Assembly (NCBI GenBank): GCA_030671165.1
Contig: DAOVAG010000032.1
Coordinates: 1 to 7,856, forward strand
DNA: 7,856 bases
Direction: 5' to 3'
Source of the DNA: Candidatus Bathyarchaeota archaeon
GTDB lineage: Archaea; Thermoproteota; Bathyarchaeia; RBG-16-48-13; GCA-020355125
Each line of letters starts with the position of its first letter. Position 1 is the first letter of the stretch. Made by a program: the position numbers and the translations under genes. Below are positions 1 through 5,910 of the stretch, piece after piece. The notes under the pieces were generated by a model. The model saw only the letters and a list, made by a program, of their open reading frames with translations, ran no database searches and was not told where the DNA came from.

Positions 1-792
1 GGCTCAGTAGACTTGGTTACTACCTTTGATTCAAGCCAAGTAATGCCTTTATCCAATGATACGTCTTTCGGGGTAGGTTATGCACCTTTAAGCCAAACGG
101 AGAGAGTTGTTTTTGAGACTGAAATGTATTTGAATTCCGATCGAGTTAAAAAGGAACTTCCTGAAATTGGTGAGGATATTAAAGTTATGGGTCTTCGTCA
201 GAATAAACACATAGATTTGACCATTTCAGCACCGCAGATTAGTAGTTTAACACCTAATCTTGAACACTATCTCTCAATAAAGGAAGAGATAAAAGATCGC
301 GTTGGAGACTTTGGAGTTGGAATAACGACGCATCCTATAGATGTTTTTGTTAATACTGCAGATGTACCAGAAAGAAATGTTGTATACCTAACTGTAACAG
401 GGACGTCGGCTGAACAAGGAGATGATGGTAATACGGGTAGGGGAAACCGTACCAATGGTTTAATCACCCCCGGTAGACCTATGTCTCTTGAAGCAGCGGC
501 TGGAAAGAACCCTGTCAATCATGTTGGAAAGCTTTACAATGTTCTAGCTACTCAAATTGCAGAGAAAGTCTATGAGGAAGTCAAGGGGATTCAAGAAATT
601 TATATAAAGATTTTGAGCCAGATAGGTAAACCAATAGATCACCCCCTGGTTGCGGATACTCAACTTATTTTAGAAAAGGGAATATCTTTAAAAGCGATCC
701 ATAACGACGTCAAAGGCATCGTAGATGAAGAGTTAGCCAATATTAAGAAGATAACTAATGCAATAATAGAAGGTAAAGTCAAGTTGTTCTAG
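1..792 (+). CDS. mat: Methionine adenosyltransferase, archaeal type (5'-truncated by window edge)
   Basis: Makes S-adenosylmethionine from methionine and ATP in the cytoplasm, releasing phosphate and pyrophosphate. The reading frame is open from the first base (the TTG at 13 is an internal Leu, not a start), so the true start lies outside the window. The 263 codons present correspond to roughly the last two thirds of a family of about 400 residues. The archaeal MAT signature is clear: GTSAEQGDDG (bases 400-429), then GRGNRTNGLITPGRPMS and EAAAGKNPVNHVGKLYN, and a late ILSQIGKPIDHPLVA segment. The C-terminus ends normally in VKLF before TAG, so the gene looks intact. The sequence belongs to the archaeal class and not to the bacterial/eukaryotic MetK class, which shares little sequence with it. 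It is followed by pyrG on the same strand after a 119-base gap with hairpin-like sequence, so cotranscription is uncertain. Confidence 0.97.
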   Translation, partial: GSVDLVTTFDSSQVMPLSNDTSFGVGYAPLSQTERVVFETEMYLNSDRVKKELPEIGEDIKVMGLRQNKHIDLTISAPQISSLTPNLEHYLSIKEEIKDRVGDFGVGITTHPIDVFVNTADVPERNVVYLTVTGTSAEQGDDGNTGRGNRTNGLITPGRPMSLEAAAGKNPVNHVGKLYNVLATQIAEKVYEEVKGIQEIYIKILSQIGKPIDHPLVADTQLILEKGISLKAIHNDVKGIVDEELANIKKITNAIIEGKVKLF

Positions 793-840
793 GAGACGTT
801 CCAGTTTCTCTAGCCTAACTAAAAAAGTCGGCATCTTTTT
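789..840 (+). terminator. Possible hairpin and T-tract terminator after mat
   Basis: Two short inverted repeats follow the mat stop codon. The first, 789-796 against 807-813, forms a 7-bp stem with one bulged G and a 10-base loop, and it includes the TAG stop itself. The second pairs AAAAAG (822-827) with CTTTTT (835-840) around a 7-base loop and ends in a T5 run. Archaeal termination depends mainly on T-rich tracts, so the T run at 836-840 is the better signal. The stems are weak and could be chance in AT-rich DNA. Confidence 0.3.
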
Positions 841-882
841 CCCTTAGGATAAACCGTTGAGATCAATGCCTTGTGAGTAACC

Positions 883-890
883 TTTTATCT
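883..890 (+). promoter_or_regulatory. pyrG: Possible TATA box for pyrG
   Basis: TTTTATCT lies with its centre about 26 bases before the ATG at 912. That is the usual distance from an archaeal TATA box to the transcription start, so the pyrG message could be leaderless, beginning at or next to that ATG. If so, this element lies inside the longer reading-frame extension that begins with GTG at 873 and argues against that start. No strong BRE is visible, and the assignment rests on spacing alone. Confidence 0.25.
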
Positions 891-911
891 TTCATGGGGA
901 TATTTCTTAGC

Positions 912-2555
912 ATGCGAAGATATCCAAAAAATAAACCGAATTATATTTTTATTTCTGGCGGTGTGCTTAGTGGTTTAGGTAAGGGTATCACAACCGCCTC
1001 GATAGGGCGTATTCTAAAATCTAAAGGATTCAAGGTAACAGCTATAAAAATTGATCCATATATAAATTTTGATGCAGGCACTTTGAGGCCAACAGAACAT
1101 GGTGAAGTGTGGGTAACAGAAGATGGGGGTGAGATCGACCAAGATTTAGGTCACTATGAACGATTTCTCGGAGAAAAGTTAAGTAAAAACAATAACATTA
1201 CAACAGGTCAAGTTTATTATGCGGTCATCACGCGAGAACGTGCAGGTAGTTATCTTGGAAAAACCGTACAACCAATCCCACATATAACTGATGAAATTAA
1301 AAGAAGAATTACCACATTAGTAGAAAAAGAAAGAGTTGAGTTTGTATTAATTGAAATAGGGGGCACAATTGGAGCTTATGAAAATGTTCTCTTTATTGAA
1401 GCAGCTAGACAGATGAATTATGAAGGTCGACGTGTTCTATTTGTACATGTAAGTTATCTTCCAGTATTAGGATCTGTCGGAGAGATGAAGACAAAACCTA
1501 CTCAACACTCAGTTAAAGCTTTACAAGGGTTAGGCATTCAACCAGATTTTATAATTTGTAGATCTGAACAGGAATTAGATGAGCCGAGAAGAGAGAAAAT
1601 TGCCCTATTCTGCAGCGTAAATATTGAAGATATAATCGCAAATCCGGATGTGAAAAATATTTACGAGATCCCATTGAAGTTAGATGAACAAAAAATTGGT
1701 GATAAAATTTTAAATAAACTTGCTCTTCAAGCAAAAAAATCTAATTTATCTGATTGGAAGAAGTTTGTAGAAAGAATGAATAATGCAACAAAAGAAGTGA
1801 AAATAGGAATAGTGGGTAAATACTTCGATGTTGGTAAATATAAACTGCGTGACTCTTACATTTCTGTTATTGAGGCAATTAAACACGCGGCAACTGCAAA
1901 TGATGTTCAACCTAAAATGATGTGGATTGACGCAAAGGACTTTGAAGAAAAGGAAAGTAAATTAAAAATATTGAACGGAGTTGATGGGATTATTGTACCA
2001 GGCGGTTTCGGATCTGGGGGGGTTGAAGGAAAGATTTTAGCGATTAAATATGCTCGTGTAAATGAGATCCCGTTCTTGGGTTTATGTTTCGGTTTTCAAC
2101 TTGCGGTAGTTGAATATGCAAGAAACATTTGTGGTTTAGAAGATGCAAATACAACCGAAGTGGATAGTGGAGCTAAAATACCGGTTGTTGATTTTCTACC
2201 CTGGCAAAAAGAGTTAATAAAACAATCGAAATATGGGGCAACTATGCGTTTAGGGGCTCAGGTGATAAGAATAAAAAGGAACACGCTTGCTTGGAGACTT
2301 TATGGTAACGATAGAGTTATCGAACGTTTTCGTCACAGATACGAAATAAACCCAAAATATATTAATGAATTCGAAACCCATGGCTTCATTTTCTCAGGAG
2401 AGTCAGAAAAAGATGAAGAAATTATGCAAATAGGTGAACTGCCAGAACATAAACATAAGTTCTTTATTGGAACTCAGGCACATCCAGAATTCACATCACA
2501 ACCATTAAAACCTAATCCGTTATTCAACGGTTTCATAAGCGCATCTATTAGATAA
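912..2555 (+). CDS. pyrG: CTP synthase (glutamine-hydrolysing)
   Basis: Converts UTP to CTP using ATP and glutamine-derived ammonia, the last step of de novo pyrimidine nucleotide synthesis. Residues count from ATG 912 (547 aa, close to the usual 530-550). The N-terminal synthetase domain has the P-loop GGVLSGLGKG (16-25), then KIDPYINFDAGT, HGEVWVTEDGGE, DQDLGHYERFL, EIGGTIG and KTKPTQHS. The C-terminal class I glutamine amidotransferase domain has VPGGFGSGG, nucleophile Cys392 in GLCFGFQ, and His524/Glu526 in HPEF, which complete the triad. RHRYEINP and PLFNGF are also present. The frame extends up to GTG 873, with another ATG at 894. I prefer 912 because the conserved fold begins about 10 residues later, a TATA-like element is correctly placed for it, and no good ribosome binding site precedes the others. 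Unusual: GAYEN at 154-158 replaces the common GDIES, so the first acidic residue is Ala155, in a region that in E. coli helps bind UTP/CTP. Confidence 0.96.
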   Translation: MRRYPKNKPNYIFISGGVLSGLGKGITTASIGRILKSKGFKVTAIKIDPYINFDAGTLRPTEHGEVWVTEDGGEIDQDLGHYERFLGEKLSKNNNITTGQVYYAVITRERAGSYLGKTVQPIPHITDEIKRRITTLVEKERVEFVLIEIGGTIGAYENVLFIEAARQMNYEGRRVLFVHVSYLPVLGSVGEMKTKPTQHSVKALQGLGIQPDFIICRSEQELDEPRREKIALFCSVNIEDIIANPDVKNIYEIPLKLDEQKIGDKILNKLALQAKKSNLSDWKKFVERMNNATKEVKIGIVGKYFDVGKYKLRDSYISVIEAIKHAATANDVQPKMMWIDAKDFEEKESKLKILNGVDGIIVPGGFGSGGVEGKILAIKYARVNEIPFLGLCFGFQLAVVEYARNICGLEDANTTEVDSGAKIPVVDFLPWQKELIKQSKYGATMRLGAQVIRIKRNTLAWRLYGNDRVIERFRHRYEINPKYINEFETHGFIFSGESEKDEEIMQIGELPEHKHKFFIGTQAHPEFTSQPLKPNPLFNGFISASIR

Positions 2556-2943
2556 TTTCCATCCATGCAAAACTACACATTGAATTTTTATTATTTCCCG
2601 CTAGTTATTATTTAAACCATTACGATGTAAAACAAATATTGAGCAGATGTTGACAAAATTTTTCCTTTGTAAATTGTGCAGAGAAAAATAATAAAGTTCA
2701 TTCCATATGGATAAGAGTGCTATTAAATGAATTGAATTAAATCGTGGGTTAAAATTCATTCCTGTAACAAGTTTTAGAGCATATAGCGGAGTTTATGATG
2801 CAATTACCTAGATAATGATATTTTTGAATACGTCTCCAGCGCAGATTGTTAGTTCCACTCTGAGCATAATAAATAGATTACAATTAAAGATTTAATATAG
2901 GAGTTATAGACATAATTTCTTTGAAGTATCTATAGCAACACTA
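2556..2943. other. Convergent intergenic region without a convincing gene
   Basis: This 388-base spacer separates the ends of pyrG and ubiD, which face each other. It is AT-rich, and I find no tRNA-like or other structured RNA. A T-rich run at about 2585-2597 could end the pyrG transcript. A 6-bp inverted repeat (TATAGA at 2905-2910, TCTATA at 2929-2934) lies just beyond the ubiD stop and could help end that one. One plus-strand frame starting at ATG 2707 is broken by stops at 2728-2730 and 2809-2811. It contains a fairly protein-like 26-codon stretch (2731-2808) and then continues to a stop at about 2893. This may be a decayed gene remnant or chance. Confidence 0.6.
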
Positions 2944-4296
2944 TTATTCATAATTATTTTGAGTTATACGCTTTAACACGCGATCTACTTTAGTACTTCT
3001 TGGGATCTTGGCTCTTTCAAATAGATCCTTGTTTTTGGAAAGGGTCTTTGTAGCATCTACACCAACTTTACAGCCTAATTCAAGTTCCTGATCAGCGGTT
3101 GGATCTAAACTAGAAACACGAACATTGGGGACAAGCAACAGATCTCTATCACCTCTAAACCGTGTGGCTATAGCCCACTCTACTTGGTTTATATCGTAAA
3201 CATCAATATCCGAATCGACAACAATAGCATGCTTAATACTTGGATTCGCAGCGAAGATTGCCATTAAAACGTTTTTTCCATCTCCTTCTCTAAACTTTTT
3301 AAAACTTACAACGCAGTGAAGCCAACCACACCCTCCGATAGTCATATTTACTGATTTAACCGATGGGACAATATTTTTCGAATATTCCCATATTCTGACT
3401 TCTTGAGGCATACCCATAAGTAAACGATGTTCTGAACCAGCAGGAAGTAAGGCCTGATATATATATTTCTCTCGCCTCATAATTCCAACCACTTCAATTA
3501 TTGGTTGCTTTCTCTGAATATCGTAAGTAGAAGTGACGTCTACAAAAGGCCCTTCTAATGTTTCCTCATCTAAAAGGATCCTGCCCTCCAATACTAACTC
3601 GGCATCTGCAGGTGCATAAGCATCTACGTGCTCACACTTAATTAATTTGAGATCTCCATTCATCAGAGTATTAGCTATATCAAACTCACTAATCCCAAAT
3701 GGGGCTGATGATGAAGCAGCTAATAAAATGGTTGGGTTGAGTCCGATTGAGATGCTTATATCTAATTTATTTTTAGTTTCACGGGTCATCTGACACAGTT
3801 TGTAAAGATGTCGTGGTACAATTCTTATCGCGAGGTGATTATTATCTAGAACTTGCATGCGGTGGATGGAAACGTTTTCTATGGTTCCATCTGGACTTCG
3901 AGCAGAAACGATAGCCGCTGTAAGATATGGCCCTGGATCTCGTTCATAATGAGTTAATATAGGAATCTTACTGAGCATAGGTTTTTCTTGTATTTCTTTA
4001 ACGGGGCCATCTTCACATATCTTCGACCGAAGAGGGTTTCGAATAGCGGTAAGTAAGTGTTGGTACAAAATTGTGTTATCAATGTTTAGAGACTTACAAA
4101 TTCGGTCTCTGGAAGCACATATCCCACCAACGATTGGAACATTATGATCTTTCACTTTTTCAAATAAAACGGCTGAATCCGCGTCAACACTTTTTAATAT
4201 TGCAGGGATCTCGTATTTCTTTGATAGGGATTCATTAATACGTATAAGTTCTTTTGATTGATCTAGTTCGGATAAAAAACTTCTCAAATCCACCAT
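2944..4296 (-). CDS. ubiD: UbiD-family prenylated-FMN-dependent decarboxylase
   Basis: A 450-residue cytoplasmic (de)carboxylase of the UbiD family, which uses prenylated FMN with Mn2+ and K+ to decarboxylate unsaturated acids. Aligned from memory with E. coli UbiD and fungal Fdc1, Asn141, His163 and Glu204 match metal/cofactor ligands, and Arg146, Glu248 and Asp253 match the catalytic Arg-Glu-Asp/Glu set (segments ENVSIHR, ISEFD, LEGPFVD). The C-terminal half keeps the family pattern through WAIATRF and GCKVGVDATKT. The length suits the archaeal enzyme that decarboxylates trans-anhydromevalonate 5-phosphate in the modified mevalonate (isoprenoid) pathway. Archaea with that pathway carry such a UbiD, so this is my first candidate for its role. 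A ubiquinone- or aromatic-acid-type decarboxylase is the alternative. Neither the UbiX partner nor the AcnX dehydratase is in the window. The start is ATG with a GGAGTG site 8 bases upstream. The gene ends in tandem stops (TAA TAG). A 247-base spacer with repeated GATAA motifs precedes it, suggesting its own promoter. Confidence 0.94.
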   Translation of the reverse strand: MVDLRSFLSELDQSKELIRINESLSKKYEIPAILKSVDADSAVLFEKVKDHNVPIVGGICASRDRICKSLNIDNTILYQHLLTAIRNPLRSKICEDGPVKEIQEKPMLSKIPILTHYERDPGPYLTAAIVSARSPDGTIENVSIHRMQVLDNNHLAIRIVPRHLYKLCQMTRETKNKLDISISIGLNPTILLAASSSAPFGISEFDIANTLMNGDLKLIKCEHVDAYAPADAELVLEGRILLDEETLEGPFVDVTSTYDIQRKQPIIEVVGIMRREKYIYQALLPAGSEHRLLMGMPQEVRIWEYSKNIVPSVKSVNMTIGGCGWLHCVVSFKKFREGDGKNVLMAIFAANPSIKHAIVVDSDIDVYDINQVEWAIATRFRGDRDLLLVPNVRVSSLDPTADQELELGCKVGVDATKTLSKNKDLFERAKIPRSTKVDRVLKRITQNNYE

Positions 4297-4304
4297 ATCG
4301 TTAG

Positions 4305-4310
4305 CACTCC
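4305..4310 (-). promoter_or_regulatory. ubiD: Ribosome binding site of ubiD
   Basis: Read on the minus strand this is GGAGTG, complementary to the archaeal anti-Shine-Dalgarno sequence, with 8 bases before the ATG at 4296. It supports that start and implies a leadered transcript. Confidence 0.6.
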
Positions 4311-4334
4311 ATCAGTACAAAATATTATTCAATA

Positions 4335-4394
4335 ATGATAAGCCTTTTGCATAATTACCTTAAATTCAATTATTTCTTGATCAAAGCTTATCAT
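4335..4394 (-). promoter_or_regulatory. 9-bp inverted repeat upstream of ubiD, possible operator
   Basis: ATGATAAGC (4335-4343) and its exact reverse complement GCTTATCAT (4386-4394) are separated by 42 bases. The nearer arm lies 38 bases upstream of the ubiD start codon, where an archaeal core promoter or an operator overlapping it would be expected. The long gap fits two sites for a DNA-bending or looping regulator better than a simple hairpin. Four more GATAA motifs follow between 4402 and 4464. Function is inferred from position only. Confidence 0.35.
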
Positions 4395-4439
4395 AATAAC
4401 GGATAATTAAAAGTGTCTTTATTAAAGTATTATTGTAAA

Positions 4440-4464
4440 CTTATCCATTTTTTGATAAGGATAA
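4440..4464. repeat. Small inverted and tandem GATAAG repeats
   Basis: CTTATC (4440-4445) and GATAAG (4454-4459) form a 6-bp inverted repeat with an 8-base T-rich spacer. A second GATAA (4460-4464) follows at once. Together with 4337-4342, 4387-4392 and 4402-4406 this makes six GATAA or TTATC motifs within 128 bases between rtcA and ubiD. They may be sites for the same protein as the 9-bp inverted repeat, or a by-product of AT-rich sequence. Confidence 0.35.
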
Positions 4465-4502
4465 ACTAGTATTATTAACAAATGATCTAATTAAGGTTGA
4501 CG

Positions 4503-4508
4503 AAAAAA
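4503..4508 (-). terminator. T-tract downstream of rtcA
   Basis: On the minus strand a T6 run occurs about 35 bases after the rtcA stop codon, preceded by a C-rich stretch (4535-4540). T-runs of this length are typical archaeal termination signals. Together with the long spacer it suggests that rtcA and ubiD are transcribed separately. Confidence 0.35.
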
Positions 4509-4543
4509 TCTACATTAGCTATTGCTTAAAGAGAGGGGGCCTA

Positions 4544-5593
4544 TTAAGAGAGGCTTTTCTCAACCCGATAAAGTTTTCCACTCTTTTTAACTTGAAAATT
4601 TACGTTGAGAAGCTTTTGGGTTAGCCAAATATTTGTAGATAGATGATCCGTCATTGAACGTGTTAAAAATACAGAGTTGCCGTCAGCTAATGCAACGTAT
4701 GGAATAAGCATGTCAGCAAGATTGATATCGACGGTTGCTTGAGCCTTGAGTTCCTTTAAAAGTTTTTCTGCTACATTACTACCAACAATCTCACTAGACT
4801 TCCCCAGTTCACCGATTTCATCTACTCCTAAGAGTACGCCATAATCTGTTTGTGTAAATAATACGATGGAGCTGCCTTTCTGATGAGGATTCGAGGAATC
4901 GTATACCACTTTAATTTGTACGTCATAGCCACTATCTCTAAGACGTTGGGTAGCTGATTTTGCTTGGCGGTCAGCTACTTTTCGATTTTTTAAGAAAGTA
5001 CAAACGGAGAGACCTTTCGTAATAATTGTTTTTCCAAACTTTGGGAGGTATAGTGCAGATAGTTTTTTACATGGTTGAACCGTAAGAGAAATTTCACCCA
5101 TACCTCTTGGATAGTAACCATATTTATGAATTGTCAACTGAGTTTTCAAGCCCATTTTCTCAAGCATTGGCAGAAGTATATATTGTAAATAGTTTATGGT
5201 TGGTGAATACCTAACAGATGTGCCACCATTATTAACATGGATGTGTGTTCTTTTTTTGGCAAAAGCGCAGATAGGTAATATTGTCATCAATAACATTGGT
5301 ATACTTCCAGCTGTACCAATCTGCGCCTCAATTTCGCCCCCAATAATCTCTGAAGGTTTAAACCAGAGTTCCTCTGAACCCAAGGTAGTACCTTTAACCT
5401 TTGCATTACACAATTTAGCAGCTATAAGTACGGATTCAAGATGTTGTGGACGTAATCCAGGTAAGCGGCGTCTTTTACGAATGTTATAGATGTGGAGTTC
5501 TTCTCCGAGTATGCTTGCCAAAGAGATGGAAAGGCGGAGGATAGTACCACTACCACTTTTCTTGTTACCATCAATCTCTATCAAAAAAAACAC
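4544..5593 (-). CDS. rtcA: RNA 3'-terminal phosphate cyclase
   Basis: Converts an RNA 3'-phosphate to a 2',3'-cyclic phosphate using ATP, through an enzyme-AMP (phosphohistidine) intermediate. The cyclic ends can then be joined or processed, and RtcB is the usual ligase partner but is not in this window. At 349 residues it has the expected family length (about 340). In order: IDG (7-9) with a glycine-rich SGSGTILR (13-20), PGLRPQHL (45-52), LGSEELWFKP, a GTAGSIPML segment, NNGGTSVRYSP, LPMLEKMG, GYYPRGMGE, and near the C-terminus DHLSTN, where His317 matches the adenylated His309 of E. coli RtcA. The common GGGQ of the first motif reads GSGT here. The start is GTG followed by a T8 run, and TTG at 5584-5582 is an alternative. 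No Shine-Dalgarno site is visible. The frame stays open about 33 codons upstream but without a usual start codon. The gene ends in tandem stops TAA TAG and stands apart from its neighbours. Confidence 0.95.
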   Translation of the reverse strand: MFFLIEIDGNKKSGSGTILRLSISLASILGEELHIYNIRKRRRLPGLRPQHLESVLIAAKLCNAKVKGTTLGSEELWFKPSEIIGGEIEAQIGTAGSIPMLLMTILPICAFAKKRTHIHVNNGGTSVRYSPTINYLQYILLPMLEKMGLKTQLTIHKYGYYPRGMGEISLTVQPCKKLSALYLPKFGKTIITKGLSVCTFLKNRKVADRQAKSATQRLRDSGYDVQIKVVYDSSNPHQKGSSIVLFTQTDYGVLLGVDEIGELGKSSEIVGSNVAEKLLKELKAQATVDINLADMLIPYVALADGNSVFLTRSMTDHLSTNIWLTQKLLNVNFQVKKSGKLYRVEKSLS

Positions 5594-5910
5594 TTTTTTA
5601 TTAATTAAAAGCGGGGTGAGATAAAGCGTTTCAGTTTCATATGGATCTATATGAATGGGATTACTATGTATATTGAGAATTTTAGAATTATTTTACGATG
5701 TTTTTAGTTGGGTGAAGACGATTTCAGAGAATAAAATGTATAAATAATGTAGTATCTGCTTGATAAGGAATAATTTCTTAATAGAAAAAAATGATTCAAT
5801 GTTTATCTTAGAAATTATATTGTTAAAAGTAGATAATTGTTTATGTTATTCTTCCAAGGATGAAGGAGATAATCTGTGAATAGATAATTCTAAAAAATAT
5901 TTCACACTCA
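5594..5910. other. Intergenic region between the dehydrogenase and rtcA
   Basis: This 317-base AT-rich spacer separates two minus-strand genes. It probably holds the terminator of the upstream operon and the promoter of rtcA. On the minus strand, TTTATACA (about 5737-5744) is the best TATA-like match, though it lies about 145 bases from the rtcA start, and a weaker AATATACA lies near 5670. Six GATAA/TTATC motifs are scattered between 5620 and 5887. Directly upstream of rtcA its own frame is open for about 33 codons and then, after a single stop, for about 50 more, without a normal start codon. No RNA gene or plausible complete ORF is seen. Confidence 0.55.
5892..5897 (-). terminator. T-tract terminator of the dehydrogenase operon
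   Basis: On the minus strand a T6 run occurs 13 bases after the dehydrogenase stop, within the loop of a 6-bp inverted repeat (TGTGAA at 5875-5880, TTCACA at 5901-5906). A second T7 run lies at 5785-5791. Position and T-richness fit archaeal termination. The stem may be incidental. Confidence 0.4.

Noticed and set aside
267..518. Minus-strand open frame inside mat
   Set aside because: It lies opposite a strongly conserved MAT coding region, and its product resembles no family I know. It is a shadow frame.
873..911. GTG 873 as the pyrG start
   Set aside because: It adds 13 residues not expected in the family, lacks a good ribosome site, and contains the best TATA-like element. Kept only as an alternative.
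1549..1734. Minus-strand open frame inside pyrG
   Set aside because: Short and wholly opposite conserved CTP synthase sequence.
2771..2780. GTTTTAGAGC, identical to the start of a type II CRISPR repeat
   Set aside because: It occurs once, has no repeats or spacers around it and no cas gene nearby. A 10-base match in AT-rich DNA is not evidence.
2795..2862. C/D-box small RNA-like pattern (ATGATGC, AATGATA, CTGA)
   Set aside because: The C box is imperfect, no clear D' box is present, and no terminal stem is seen. Too weak to call.
5196..5489. Plus-strand open frame inside rtcA
   Set aside because: Antisense to conserved RtcA motifs, with no recognisable product.
5641..5676. 11-codon plus-strand ORF (ATG at 5641) with a G-rich sequence upstream
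   Set aside because: Very short, the GGGGTGAG is more than 20 bases away, and nothing suggests a real peptide.
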